A stretch of 43,461 nucleotides of DNA from Alistipes sp. (GTDB lineage Bacteria > Bacteroidota > Bacteroidia > Bacteroidales > Rikenellaceae), in NCBI GenBank assembly GCA_017631285.1, contig JAGBTO010000101.1, positions 1-43,461 on the forward strand, written 5' to 3'. Below are positions 1-8,255 of this stretch, in pieces. A program made the position numbers and the translations under genes. The notes beneath the pieces are model-generated. The model ran no database searches, was not told where the DNA came from, and was given only the letters and a program-made list of their open reading frames with translations. The number at the start of each line of letters is the position of its first letter. Position 1 is the first letter of the stretch.

Positions 1-28
1 AAAATTCAAAATTATGGGGCTTGAGGTG

Positions 29-62
29 AAAAAAGTGTGCCAAAATTTGGGTTGGCACACTT
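29..62 (-). terminator. Intrinsic terminator of the GH123-like gene
   Basis: A 9-bp perfect stem (33-41 with 54-62) is followed, reading the minus strand, by a run of T. It lies 20 nt beyond the stop codon of the GH123-like gene, so it is placed to end that transcript. Confidence 0.8.
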
Positions 63-81
63 AATCGCATCCAAGTATGGT

Positions 82-1809
82 TTATTTGCGTGAAATCTCC
101 TCAAAAATCACCTTAACCTTATTCATGCGCTCGCACCAAGGTTGCGCAGGGTCATTTATATTATTCGAGAGGAACTCCTCATTCAAGGCATCATAGAGAG
201 GTTGCAAATCGACACCCTCCTCCTTCAATATACGCACCTTCTCCGACACCTCGATGCCATCAATCAGACGCTCGAAGCGTACCGATGACCGAGCCTCGGG
301 ATATACAAGGAATGTATCACCCGCAGGCCAAGCACCGTAGCGTGAGTCCATCACAGGGTTTTCGCACCACGAGTTATACGCCCAGCGAAGCATACCGTCG
401 AAGTCCCAAGCCACGCCATGCCAGCCCAGAAGCTCCGACTCATAAGGCTGCGACGAGGTGAATGTATTAGGATATGCAGGGCCACAGCAAACGTAGAATG
501 TGGTTGAGTAGCCCTTCTCGCGACGCTCCTTTAGGTCAGCAGGGTCAACCTTGTGGCACATAAATACGCATACATCGCGCATCATCGAGAACTTCTTGTA
601 TGTCTGGTGATTGTCGGCCAATGCAAAGCCCATTTCGGGAGCACACTTCTCCAAAACCTTCACTGCTGCATCCATCATCTCGGCAGGACGTTCGTCCATT
701 GCGATGTTAGTAATATCCAGCCAGCCCTTCTCCTTTAGGTGAGCGCTGAAGTCGATGAGGAATGGTTCCCAAATCTCCTCAAAAATCTTCGTTCCAGGCT
801 CAGCAACGATGGTTATCATCTTATCCTGTGCTTCGTCGAAATATTCCAACTCGCAGTTCCAAGGTGCCATTGAGTAGCAGTTAATCATCTTGTTGATACC
901 CAGGTCGAGCATCATCTCCACCCAACGGTCAAAAATCTTGTACTCAAACGACCATGTACCATCCTTCTTGAGCGTCCAATTAATCATGTTGGCATAGCCA
1001 TCGTAGCACTGGTGATTCCAAGGGTCTTTGTTCAAGGTTGCAGTAATAACCTTCTGACCCGCATCTGCCACAAGTTTCATCGTACGCTTGAGAGCTTCGA
1101 AATGCTCATCACTCCACAGCTCTAAACCCTCGGCACGAGCCAAGGCTGTGGGGTGTTGCCATAAATCGAGGTGAAACTCCCACTCGCTTGCTGCGGGTAG
1201 TGTATGGTTTACAATCTCGAGTTCGATAGGCAGACGCTTCTTGCCCCAGCCATTGTGCGAGATTATGAGTTCCGACTCATATATTCCAGACTCTACATCT
1301 TCGGGGATGTCGAAAGTCACCCATACAGGGCGTACGGTCTGCGCCTTAATATCAAAGCGGTCGAGGTTGTCAAGCATATCAGCCGAAAGTATTGCAGGAC
1401 GGCCACTCTTCAACACGTCGTCACTCAAACCATAGCGCACAAAGCGAGCTTGAGCAATATCGGCGGGCATAGAGCCTGCGTCGCCACGGAAAGGCTTGAA
1501 CTTGCATTCAACACCATCGACAGCCTCGTTACTCCACAGGATAGCCTGTGCCGAACCCTTCTCGCCCTTCCAAAGTGTTAGGCGCAGATTCTGGTCGGCT
1601 GCTATTTGAGGAACTAATGAACGTGAGTAGCGATAGTCGGCATCACCCCATGCAGCATTGAAACCGCTAACGGTATTCCATTCAGCAACCTGCTCCTCGG
1701 TAGGAGTTACGGGGTCATCGGGCTCAACATAAGTAGCTACGGGAACATACTCCTGGCAAGCTATTATAGCCGCCATCATAGTCAACAAAAAAAGTCTTGA
1801 AAGTTTCAT
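82..1809 (-). CDS. GH123-like / DUF4091 glycoside hydrolase lipoprotein
   Basis: A 575-residue predicted secreted lipoprotein. The N-terminus carries a signal peptide ending in a lipobox (IIAC, Cys18), so it should be acylated and outer-membrane or surface attached. The body resembles the DUF4091/glycoside hydrolase 123 family: an N-terminal beta-sandwich-like part, then a barrel-like part with an adjacent Asp-Glu pair (D372-E373, context IAMDERP). In GH123 beta-N-acetylgalactosaminidases such a pair carries out substrate-assisted catalysis. The substrate would be an N-acetylgalactosamine-containing glycan, but specificity is inferred. The frame is open for 31 more codons upstream; I chose the ATG at 1809 because only this start puts the signal peptide at the very N-terminus. 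It stands alone, divergent from the FNT channel gene, with its own terminator. Confidence 0.85.
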   Translation of the reverse strand: MKLSRLFLLTMMAAIIACQEYVPVATYVEPDDPVTPTEEQVAEWNTVSGFNAAWGDADYRYSRSLVPQIAADQNLRLTLWKGEKGSAQAILWSNEAVDGVECKFKPFRGDAGSMPADIAQARFVRYGLSDDVLKSGRPAILSADMLDNLDRFDIKAQTVRPVWVTFDIPEDVESGIYESELIISHNGWGKKRLPIELEIVNHTLPAASEWEFHLDLWQHPTALARAEGLELWSDEHFEALKRTMKLVADAGQKVITATLNKDPWNHQCYDGYANMINWTLKKDGTWSFEYKIFDRWVEMMLDLGINKMINCYSMAPWNCELEYFDEAQDKMITIVAEPGTKIFEEIWEPFLIDFSAHLKEKGWLDITNIAMDERPAEMMDAAVKVLEKCAPEMGFALADNHQTYKKFSMMRDVCVFMCHKVDPADLKERREKGYSTTFYVCCGPAYPNTFTSSQPYESELLGWHGVAWDFDGMLRWAYNSWCENPVMDSRYGAWPAGDTFLVYPEARSSVRFERLIDGIEVSEKVRILKEEGVDLQPLYDALNEEFLSNNINDPAQPWCERMNKVKVIFEEISRK

Positions 1810-1910
1810 AAGTTGTATAATTAAGGTCGTTATCTTTCCATTCGTTAGCAAATATATAAAAAACTCACCTAAATATAGCTTAAAAAAAACATTTTTTACC
1901 ATATAATGTT

Positions 1911-1918
1911 TACCTTTG
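1911..1918 (+). promoter_or_regulatory. -7 promoter element of the FNT-like gene
   Basis: TACCTTTG matches the Bacteroidetes -7 consensus TAnnTTTG, 22 nt before the FNT start codon. No TTG stands 19-20 nt upstream, so only half of the promoter is recognisable. Confidence 0.5.
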
Positions 1919-1940
1919 GGGTTGTAAAATAGAGCATTAT

Positions 1941-2540
1941 ATGAAAAAGCTATACAACACCTTTGCCCTGTCGGTAATGTCGGGTATCATGATTGGCTTT
2001 GGCGGCGTGGTATTTCTAATGTGTGAGAATATCGTAGTGGGTTCACTACTCTTCTCATTTGGTCTTCTGACTATTGTGTGTCAGGGCTTTGCCCTATACA
2101 CGGGTCGAATAGGCTATTTCCGCGACTACGGCTGGGTACAGATAGCGACAACCATTTTGGGCAATTTCGTGGGTACATTTTTAATGGGCAAGCTCTTTAC
2201 GCTTACCCGTCTGCCGGTAGTTGATGCTGCTCAGAAAATTGTGGAGATGAAGTTGGCAGACTCGTCATTAAGCATCTTTATTTTGGCAGTGGGATGTGGT
2301 GCTATGATGTATTTGGCAGTGGATAACTACCGCAAGTCGAAGTCGTGGATGTTCATCATCTTCCCTATCGTTATTTTCATTCTCAGTGGCTTCGAGCACT
2401 CTATAGCAAATATGTTCTACCTTACCCTTGCCGATGCATGGGGGCTTGAAGCGTTGCGTCTGACCATTATCGGCATCCTTGGTAATGCTGTCGGCAGTTG
2501 GATGGTAAATGCTGGGAATTTCTTGTTGAAGGAGGAGTAA
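1941..2540 (+). CDS. Formate/nitrite transporter (FNT) family channel
   Basis: A 199-residue integral membrane protein with six predicted transmembrane segments (about residues 8-28, 33-52, 67-86, 108-127, 135-158, 172-192). The motif GFEHSIAN in the fifth segment carries the conserved pore histidine of FocA/NirC-type channels, and a YTG turn follows the second segment, where FNT proteins have their omega loop. These pentameric inner-membrane channels pass formate, nitrite, hydrosulfide or similar weak-acid anions; which one cannot be told here. The protein is short for the family (FocA is about 285 residues) but all six helices are present, so it looks like a compact member rather than a fragment. 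It converges on the esterase gene to its right, with a shared terminator. Confidence 0.8.
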   Translation: MKKLYNTFALSVMSGIMIGFGGVVFLMCENIVVGSLLFSFGLLTIVCQGFALYTGRIGYFRDYGWVQIATTILGNFVGTFLMGKLFTLTRLPVVDAAQKIVEMKLADSSLSIFILAVGCGAMMYLAVDNYRKSKSWMFIIFPIVIFILSGFEHSIANMFYLTLADAWGLEALRLTIIGILGNAVGSWMVNAGNFLLKEE

Positions 2541-2561
2541 GATTGAATACAATTAACTTAA

Positions 2562-2600
2562 AAGTGACCCCAAAGTTTAGTTGAAACTTTGGGGTCACTT
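2562..2600. terminator. Bidirectional terminator, 17-bp perfect stem
   Basis: A 17-bp perfect inverted repeat (2562-2578 with 2584-2600) with a 5-nt loop sits between the convergent FNT and esterase genes. It can terminate both, although T-runs on either side are short. Confidence 0.8.
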
Positions 2601-2643
2601 CATTAAAGATAACCTCTCTCTTATTGAGTTCTATGACAAATCC

Positions 2644-3525
2644 CTACTGCATAGCTATCCACTCCAGGAGCGACTTCTGCCACTTGTCATACTGCTCATA
2701 CTCGGGATGCATCACCCAGCCGTGCCAGCCGTTGGGGTAGATGTGCAACTCGGCAGGAACACCATGCTTCTTCAGGGCATTGTAGTAGCGGGTCGAGCTA
2801 ACAGGTGGCACCACCCTATCGGCATCAGAGTGGAAGATGATTGCGGGTGGTGTAGTCTTCGTCACACGGCTCTCCAGTGAAAAGAATGCACGCTCGTAGT
2901 CCGACGAGCTACGACCCACAAGGTTGTAGAATGTATCACGATGGGTAACATCCTCCTGGCTTGTGATTACGGGGTAGAACAGGCAGGTGAAGTTAGGTTT
3001 GTCGGCATCGGGTGCTAGTGTCGAGACATAAGCCGCCAGGTGACCACCTGCCGAAGAGCCCATTACTCCCACCTTCTTGGGGTCGATGTTCAGCTGGTCC
3101 GACATCTTGCGCACCGTGCGCAGAGCCTCTACAGTATCCTCTAAAGGCACCTCGCTGTGACCGTTTGGCAAACGATACTTGAGCACCGCAGCTGTAATGC
3201 CCTGTTCGGCCAGCCATCTGCCAATCTTATAACCTTCATAGGTTATGCACACACATCCGTAGCCACCACCAGGGATAACAACAAAAGCATGACCCGTTGC
3301 CTTCTCGGGATTAGCCTTATAGATATAAAGTTCGGTAGAGGTGGTGTTGAAGACAAAGTCATTATCCGCCTTCACCTCCTTTATACCCTTTTCGGTAAGA
3401 CCATTAGAGTGTGGAGCATCCTTGTCATCCCAAATCTTCACATACTGATCCTGGCCATACTGGTACTGTTGTGCTGCCGCAGGTAACACGGCCATCAGAA
3501 GCAAAAAGGTAAGTAATCGTTTCAT
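2644..3525 (-). CDS. Secreted alpha/beta hydrolase, acetylxylan-esterase-like
   Basis: A 293-residue protein with an N-terminal Sec signal peptide (cleavage likely after the AAA at about residue 18). The fold is the BD-FAE/COG0657 type of alpha/beta hydrolase: oxyanion loop PGGGYG (85-90), nucleophile elbow GSSAG with Ser158, acid Asp236 in DADRVVP, and His268 in GWHGW. Homologues in Bacteroidota are annotated as acetyl xylan esterases or feruloyl esterases that remove ester groups from plant polysaccharides. The actual acyl group and polymer are inferred. The gene diverges from the CE15-type esterase; the two short AT-rich leaders face each other. Confidence 0.85.
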   Translation of the reverse strand: MKRLLTFLLLMAVLPAAAQQYQYGQDQYVKIWDDKDAPHSNGLTEKGIKEVKADNDFVFNTTSTELYIYKANPEKATGHAFVVIPGGGYGCVCITYEGYKIGRWLAEQGITAAVLKYRLPNGHSEVPLEDTVEALRTVRKMSDQLNIDPKKVGVMGSSAGGHLAAYVSTLAPDADKPNFTCLFYPVITSQEDVTHRDTFYNLVGRSSSDYERAFFSLESRVTKTTPPAIIFHSDADRVVPPVSSTRYYNALKKHGVPAELHIYPNGWHGWVMHPEYEQYDKWQKSLLEWIAMQ

Positions 3526-3552
3526 ATCTCTCTATTTTTATTATTTTACAAA

Positions 3553-3579
3553 CAAAGATAGTAAAATTTTATATATTTG
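3553..3579. promoter_or_regulatory. Divergent promoter pair between two esterase genes
   Basis: Two Bacteroidetes -7 elements face outward: TATCTTTG on the minus strand (3553-3560) for the esterase on the left, and TATATTTG on the plus strand (3572-3579) for the CE15 gene. They lie only 11 bp apart, so polymerase binding at one would hinder the other. No clear -33 TTG is seen for either. Confidence 0.5.
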
Positions 3580-3601
3580 TAGAGACTAAAATATATTTCT
3601 C

Positions 3602-4801
3602 ATGAAACCTCTCTTTGCTTTATTAGCCATTGTGCTCGCCACATCAGCCTTGACACAGCCCCTTCCAACAAAATATGGAGCCTCTCCACTTGAACTCTCA
3701 TCGAAAAGGGAGTGGGAAAAGCAAGTGCGTCCTGCCGTTATGGAGTTCTTCCAGCAGGAGGTATATGGCAAGGTTCCGCCCTCGCAGCCTAAGGTTTCGT
3801 TCAGTGTAATAGGCCAGGGCAAGGCATTTGGTGGCAAGGTATATCGCAAGGAGGTGGAGATGACCATCGGAACAACAAAGGCTCTGGTGCTGATATATCT
3901 ACCTGCCAACCACAAGGGCAAAGTACCCGTATTTCTGGGCATGAACTTCAAGGGCAACCACCAGATAGCACCCGACCCCGAGATAACCATTTCGCCCAAT
4001 GCCCCCAAAGGCAAGGAGTTGGGTGATGACCCCGAGCGAGGAGCAGCCTCGTCGCGCTGGCCTGTTGAGATGATTACCGCGGCGGGATATGGTGTGGTGA
4101 CCATCTATCGTGGCGACATCGATCCCGACTTTGATGATGGCTTCCAAAACGGCATACACCCCAACTTCTACGCCGAGGGTCAGACAAAGCCCCATGCCGA
4201 CGAGTGGGGCACCATCGGAGCATGGGCGTGGAGCCTAAGCCGCGTAATGGACTACTTAGAAAAGGACAAGGATATCGACCACAAGAGGGTTGCCATAATC
4301 GGGCACTCACGCCTGGGCAAGACTTCGCTTTGGGCAGGAGCACAGGATAGGCGTTTTGCCATTGTCATATCCAACGACTCGGGCTGCGGCGGTGCGGCAC
4401 TCTCGATGCGTAAACACGGCGAGACAGTGGCAGCTATAAACCGTAATTTCCCGCACTGGTTCTGCGACAACTACAACCGCTACTCTGGCAACGAGGAGGC
4501 TCTGTGGATCGACCAGCAGGGACTCATCGCCCTCATCGCACCACGCCCTGTCTATGTGGCGAGTGCATCGCTTGACGACTGGGCCGACCCCGAGGGTGAG
4601 TTCCTCGCGGCACTCTACGCCTCACCTATATACAAGTTATACGGCAAGCCAGGACTCTCCTCATTGCAGATGCCCAAGGTTGGCGAGGCTGATGCCGAAG
4701 GTTATGTAGGCTACCACCTACGCGAAGGCAAGCACGACATCAACTCCTGGGACTGGAGGCATTATATCCGCTTTGCCGACAAGCATTTCTTCGGAAAGTA
4801 G
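3602..4801 (+). CDS. CE15-type glucuronoyl (methyl)esterase, secreted
   Basis: A 399-residue protein with a Sec signal peptide (about residues 1-19). It matches carbohydrate esterase family 15: the signature GHSRLGK places the nucleophile at Ser236 with the family's Arg one residue later and Lys240, and the catalytic His is probably His378 in REGKHD. CE15 enzymes split esters between glucuronic acid on xylan and lignin alcohols, or methyl glucuronate esters. The long central part with the GDIDPDF and NDSGCGG blocks is also typical of bacterial CE15. It precedes the CE1-like gene in the same direction with an 85-nt gap; co-transcription is possible. Substrate is inferred from family. Confidence 0.88.
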   Translation: MKPLFALLAIVLATSALTQPLPTKYGASPLELSSKREWEKQVRPAVMEFFQQEVYGKVPPSQPKVSFSVIGQGKAFGGKVYRKEVEMTIGTTKALVLIYLPANHKGKVPVFLGMNFKGNHQIAPDPEITISPNAPKGKELGDDPERGAASSRWPVEMITAAGYGVVTIYRGDIDPDFDDGFQNGIHPNFYAEGQTKPHADEWGTIGAWAWSLSRVMDYLEKDKDIDHKRVAIIGHSRLGKTSLWAGAQDRRFAIVISNDSGCGGAALSMRKHGETVAAINRNFPHWFCDNYNRYSGNEEALWIDQQGLIALIAPRPVYVASASLDDWADPEGEFLAALYASPIYKLYGKPGLSSLQMPKVGEADAEGYVGYHLREGKHDINSWDWRHYIRFADKHFFGK

Positions 4802-4886
4802 AGAAACGGGAATTCAACATTTGCGCTATACCTCCAAAGAAATAAATCATTCCACTTCAGAAATACCAATTTAAATTCATACAACT

Positions 4887-6032
4887 ATGAAACGACTCTT
4901 AATTTTTCTCGTATTGGCGAGTATGACGCTGGCAAGCGCAGCGCAAGGAAGAAGGAATTTTGCGAGAACAGAGTTCCCTAACGTAAATGATGACAATAGT
5001 GTGACATTTGTGCTCAACGCCAAGGATGCTAAACGGGTGAGCGTTGTAGGCGACTTCACCCTTGCCAACGACAAAGACCAGCGTCACTTTGAGATGAAAC
5101 GCAACGAGCAGGGCTTTTGGAGCGTGACAACACCTCCACTGCGCTCGGAGATATACTCCTACAACTTCTATGTTGATGGAGTACGCATCTGCGACCCAAA
5201 GAATATGATGCAATTGCGTGATGGCGAGAATTTTTTCAGCAGTGTGATTGTCAAGGGTGACCGAGGTGACCTCTACGAGGTGCAGAATGTACCTCACGGA
5301 GAACTTCATTCGGTATGGTACGACTCCCCTACGCTCAACATGAGTCGCCGAGCTACAATCTACACTCCAGCCTCCTACGGCAAGGGCAAGCAGAAATACC
5401 CCGTCCTCTACCTCCTACACGGAATGAGTGGTGACGAGACCGCCTGGGCAGAGCTTGGTCGCACAGCGCAGATTATGGATAACCTAATTGCCCAGGGCAA
5501 GTGCAAGGAGATGATTGTGGTGATGACAAACGGCAACGCCTGGCAGCAGAGTGCCCCAACTTACAACGGAGGCAGAGCCATGCAACACTTCCGCAACCGC
5601 CAAAAGGGTGAGCCTACATTTGAGGAGTCATTTGGCGATGTGATAGAGCATGTGGAGCAGAACTACCGCGTAATTAAAAAGCATCAATATCGTGCCATTG
5701 CGGGGCTTTCGATGGGTGGCGGTCACTCGATGAACATTTCGCGCCTCTACCCCAAGACATTCGACTATGTAGCTCTATTCTCGGCTGCATCACGGGGCTT
5801 TGAGGATGCGCAGGTGCAGACCTCACTCAAGACTCAGCGTGACAACGGCTTCAAACTCTATTGGATAGCCTGCGGCAAGGATGATTTCCTATACAAGCTT
5901 AACCTCAGCTATATGACTTACCTTGACTCTATCTCATTCCCCTACACCTGGCGTGAGAGTGATGGTGGTCACACCTGGCGTAACTGGCGAATCTATCTCG
6001 CCGAGTTTGTTCCGATGCTATTCAATGAGTAA
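4887..6032 (+). CDS. CE1-like esterase with N-terminal CBM48-like domain
   Basis: A 381-residue secreted protein: signal peptide (1-20), an Ig-like CBM48/E-set domain (about 32-125, with the SVVGDF and YSYNFYVDG strands typical of glycogen-branching-type E-sets), then an esterase-D/CE1 alpha/beta hydrolase. Visible catalytic residues are Ser275 in GLSMG, a probable acid at Asp332 or Asp333 in CGKDDF, and His362 in GGHTW. This architecture is common in Bacteroidota feruloyl or acetyl esterases acting on xylan. It follows the CE15 gene and ends before a hairpin. Confidence 0.87.
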   Translation: MKRLLIFLVLASMTLASAAQGRRNFARTEFPNVNDDNSVTFVLNAKDAKRVSVVGDFTLANDKDQRHFEMKRNEQGFWSVTTPPLRSEIYSYNFYVDGVRICDPKNMMQLRDGENFFSSVIVKGDRGDLYEVQNVPHGELHSVWYDSPTLNMSRRATIYTPASYGKGKQKYPVLYLLHGMSGDETAWAELGRTAQIMDNLIAQGKCKEMIVVMTNGNAWQQSAPTYNGGRAMQHFRNRQKGEPTFEESFGDVIEHVEQNYRVIKKHQYRAIAGLSMGGGHSMNISRLYPKTFDYVALFSAASRGFEDAQVQTSLKTQRDNGFKLYWIACGKDDFLYKLNLSYMTYLDSISFPYTWRESDGGHTWRNWRIYLAEFVPMLFNE

Positions 6033-6053
6033 GATGTGTGGTACCGAAAGAGC

Positions 6054-6089
6054 ATAAAAAAAAGGCTGTCCCAAATTGGGGCAGCCTCG
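6054..6089. terminator. Terminator hairpin between CE1-like gene and candidate ncRNA
   Basis: A 10-bp stem (AGGCTGTCCC with GGGGCAGCCT, one G-T pair) and AAATT loop. Read on the minus strand it is followed by eight T, so it is a strong minus-strand terminator. On the plus strand it lies just after the CE1-like stop but lacks a T-run. Confidence 0.7.
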
Positions 6090-6125
6090 TCTAAATATAA
6101 TAAGAGCCCTGTCGGGCGAATGTGC

Positions 6126-6282
6126 AAAAAAAAAAATGAGGTCTCGGAGGTATTCGACGCCAAGCGAGCACCGCTTTTTGTCTTAGTGACCTCCTGCGCC
6201 ACAGAAACGCATTTCACAGGTCACAACCTTCGATAGCCTCAACCAACCTAAAACTACTAACCTAAATGAACCTTAAAACTTC
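6126..6282 (-). ncRNA. Candidate structured non-coding RNA of about 155 nt
   Basis: A full minus-strand promoter predicts a start near 6282, and a run of 11 T on the minus strand (6126-6136) gives a natural 3' end. Between them the RNA folds well: an outer helix pairing 6230-6240 with 6147-6157 (two 4-bp blocks around a 3-nt internal loop); an alternative 5-bp closing helix (TGAGG with CCTCA) that abuts the U-tract; a 7-bp hairpin 6218-6224/6186-6192 capped by a 4-bp stem 6208-6211/6195-6198; and a 5-bp hairpin 6162-6166/6172-6176. The 5' part has three AGGTT repeats and a fourth beside the hairpin. No ORF fits. Size would allow a 6S-like or other housekeeping RNA, but I do not recognise the family; tmRNA, RNase P RNA and SRP RNA signatures are absent. 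Confidence 0.6.
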
Positions 6283-6287
6283 GAGTG

Positions 6288-6318
6288 CAAAGGTAAGGGT
6301 AAAATATATTCCGTGCAA
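6288..6318 (-). promoter_or_regulatory. Promoter of the candidate ncRNA
   Basis: On the minus strand TTG (6316-6318), a 20-nt spacer and TACCTTTG (6288-6295) match the Bacteroidetes consensus exactly. No annotated gene start lies within 250 nt downstream on this strand, so the promoter must serve a non-coding transcript. Confidence 0.75.
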
Positions 6319-6471
6319 GAGTTTTTCAATTTTTTTCATAATTTATTAATAAAATTTAACATTGAGTTAACAAATAGCCCCTTTTTACCCCATTTTTCAC
6401 ACAAAAACACTCCTCCAACGGGCTAAAATCGCGCCATTAGAGAAGTGTAAATCAGGCCGAAAACCGACCGT

Positions 6472-8100
6472 TTATTGCCAAATTGAGTCGAGCGTCGATA
6501 CTTTCAACTCCTTAATCATTATGTTATTACCCCAAAAATTGAGGCCCGAATCGTTGTGCGCGCGGCGCTCCATCACATAACTATAGGCTCCGCCGTCGAT
6601 GAAAACCTCCACCGAGCTGCTGTCGATGAGCGCCAGGAAGGTAATCTCCATCGACCCAAGCTCCTCGGGCGAGTAGAATGTGCCATTTACCGTGTTGCGG
6701 TTCATGTCGTAATCCACTATATTCTGACCATCCAAGCCCAGCCCAGCACTTGTCGCGTGCGAGAGACGTATGGTAGCCTCGACCAGCAGAGCCTGCTGCT
6801 TGCCGTAGGGGCGTAGCTTCGCCGTAGCCTCGTCGGCCTTGAGGTTTGTCCATGAGCCTTGCAGATGTGCCAGCTGCCATAGCTCGGTGACGGGGTAGCT
6901 GAACAGACGCACGCCGTTGCGCGTTGTGCGCAGCGTGAGCGAGGTGGGGAATGTCATCATGCCGTTCACAGGCAGGTGGGGGTGGTTAATCTGTCCCCAG
7001 CCAATCTGAATTGTTCGGCCATCCTCCTTGGGGATGTTGTTGTAGCACTGCGCGGCGTAGATGTTGCCCCTGACGTAGTAGAACTTGCCCGCCTCGGGTG
7101 TGAAGCGCTCGCCGTCGAACGAGCCAATCATGTATGTGCCCGATGCGCCATACATCACCCACTTCTTGTTCTCGGGGTTGCCATCCACGGCCAGCTCAAT
7201 GAGTTCGGGACACTCCCAGAAGCCTGTGGTGTGGCTCTTGTAGTGCCATGTTTTTAGGTCGGTGGAGTTGTATATCGAGTGTCCGTCACGCTCGTTTAGC
7301 ACCATCACCCAATGGTTCTTTGGAGCATACCAAAATACTTTTGGGTCGCGTGTGTCGCGCGTTACCCACTTCTCGCCCGAGTCGATGATGGGGTTACCCT
7401 CGTACTTGGTCCATGTACGACCCTTGTCGAGGCTGTAGGCCAAGCACTGCGTCTGTCGCTCGCCGTCGGCGGTGTAGAATGCCACCATGGCGGGATTGTT
7501 CTTCGTGCCGAAGCCCGAGCTGTTGGTGTAGTCAATCACGGCCGAGCCCGAGAACATGGTGCCCAACTCATCGGGGTGGAGTGCCGGTGCAAGCTCCTGC
7601 CAATGCACCAGGTCACGACTCACGGCGTGTCCCCACGTCATGTTCTCCCACTCCCTCTCGTAGGGGTTGTGCTGATAGAAGAGGTGATACTCGCCCTCGT
7701 AATAAATCAAACCATTGGGGTCGTTGTTCCAGCCACGACGCTGCGTGTAGTGTACCTGTGGACGGAAGCGCTCCCTATACAGTGAGTCTGCTCCGGCAAT
7801 CTCGTCAGCCTGATATATCTGTTGCAGGCCCGCCGCCTGGCGTGGATAGCTAAGTTCAATCTTGTGGCCCTTGAACTCCGAGATGTCGCAAAATACCCAG
7901 TAGTCGGGCTTGCCGTCGGCTATGCGTATGTTGACACTACGCACGGGCTTGCCATCGACCTTCAGGTGCATGCGTTCCCTTCCCTGACTGTGCGAGATGG
8001 GTATGTTGAGGTATTGTTTCTGCGCTTTCAGGGTCACGCTCTGCGCCATGACCGCAGATGCCATCACTAGCGCCATAGATAGGATTAGAAGTCGTTTCAT
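6472..8100 (-). CDS. GH32 fructan beta-fructosidase / levanase-like, secreted
   Basis: A 542-residue secreted enzyme with a Sec signal peptide (1-19). All three GH32 motifs are visible: WNNDPNG (124-130, nucleophile Asp127), RDP (251-253, transition-state stabiliser) and ECP (296-298, acid/base Glu296). An N-terminal extension (about 20-110) precedes the five-bladed propeller, and a C-terminal beta-sandwich (about 405-540) follows, as in exo-acting fructanases and invertases. It releases fructose from inulin, levan or sucrose; which one is not decidable. The frame extends 18 codons further upstream, but that region contains the -7 element, so the ATG at 8100 is preferred. No fructose transporter or SusC/D pair is nearby. 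Confidence 0.92.
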   Translation of the reverse strand: MKRLLILSMALVMASAVMAQSVTLKAQKQYLNIPISHSQGRERMHLKVDGKPVRSVNIRIADGKPDYWVFCDISEFKGHKIELSYPRQAAGLQQIYQADEIAGADSLYRERFRPQVHYTQRRGWNNDPNGLIYYEGEYHLFYQHNPYEREWENMTWGHAVSRDLVHWQELAPALHPDELGTMFSGSAVIDYTNSSGFGTKNNPAMVAFYTADGERQTQCLAYSLDKGRTWTKYEGNPIIDSGEKWVTRDTRDPKVFWYAPKNHWVMVLNERDGHSIYNSTDLKTWHYKSHTTGFWECPELIELAVDGNPENKKWVMYGASGTYMIGSFDGERFTPEAGKFYYVRGNIYAAQCYNNIPKEDGRTIQIGWGQINHPHLPVNGMMTFPTSLTLRTTRNGVRLFSYPVTELWQLAHLQGSWTNLKADEATAKLRPYGKQQALLVEATIRLSHATSAGLGLDGQNIVDYDMNRNTVNGTFYSPEELGSMEITFLALIDSSSVEVFIDGGAYSYVMERRAHNDSGLNFWGNNIMIKELKVSTLDSIWQ

Positions 8101-8123
8101 GGTTGGGTTGGTATTAGTCCTTC

Positions 8124-8154
8124 CAAAGATAGAAAAAATGTCATAAAGAAGCAA
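8124..8154 (-). promoter_or_regulatory. Promoter of the GH32 gene
   Basis: Minus-strand TTG (8152-8154), 20-nt spacer and TATCTTTG (8124-8131) form a perfect Bacteroidetes promoter. The start of transcription falls about 17 nt upstream of the ATG at 8100, supporting that start. Confidence 0.8.
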
Positions 8155-8198
8155 TAATCAAGATTATTTCACCCCCCTTCTACAACTTAAAACAAAAT

Positions 8199-8231
8199 AA
8201 GGCTGCTAACCGTTGTTGGTTAGACAGCCTT
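8199..8231 (-). terminator. Terminator of the phosphate transporter gene
   Basis: A 13-bp stem (8199-8211 with 8218-8231, one bulged base) lies 25 nt beyond the transporter stop and is followed on the minus strand by a T-rich stretch. Confidence 0.75.
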
Positions 8232-8255
8232 AATTTATTGTTGCGATAGAAAAAT

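Larger units (their letters stand above)
6033..6471. other. 439-nt intergenic region
   Basis: This gap holds the terminator hairpin at its left end, a small GCCC/GGGC hairpin (6107-6118), the candidate ncRNA and its promoter (6126-6318), and then AT-rich sequence up to the GH32 stop in which I see no feature. No credible protein-coding frame is present. Confidence 0.6.

Noticed and set aside
6036..6236. A 66-codon plus-strand frame after the CE1-like gene
   Set aside because: It crosses the terminator hairpin and the antisense candidate ncRNA; the amino-acid content looks random.
7312..7785. Long plus-strand open frames opposite the GH32 gene
   Set aside because: They are shadows produced by the GC-rich codons of the GH32 gene, whose catalytic motifs prove the minus strand.
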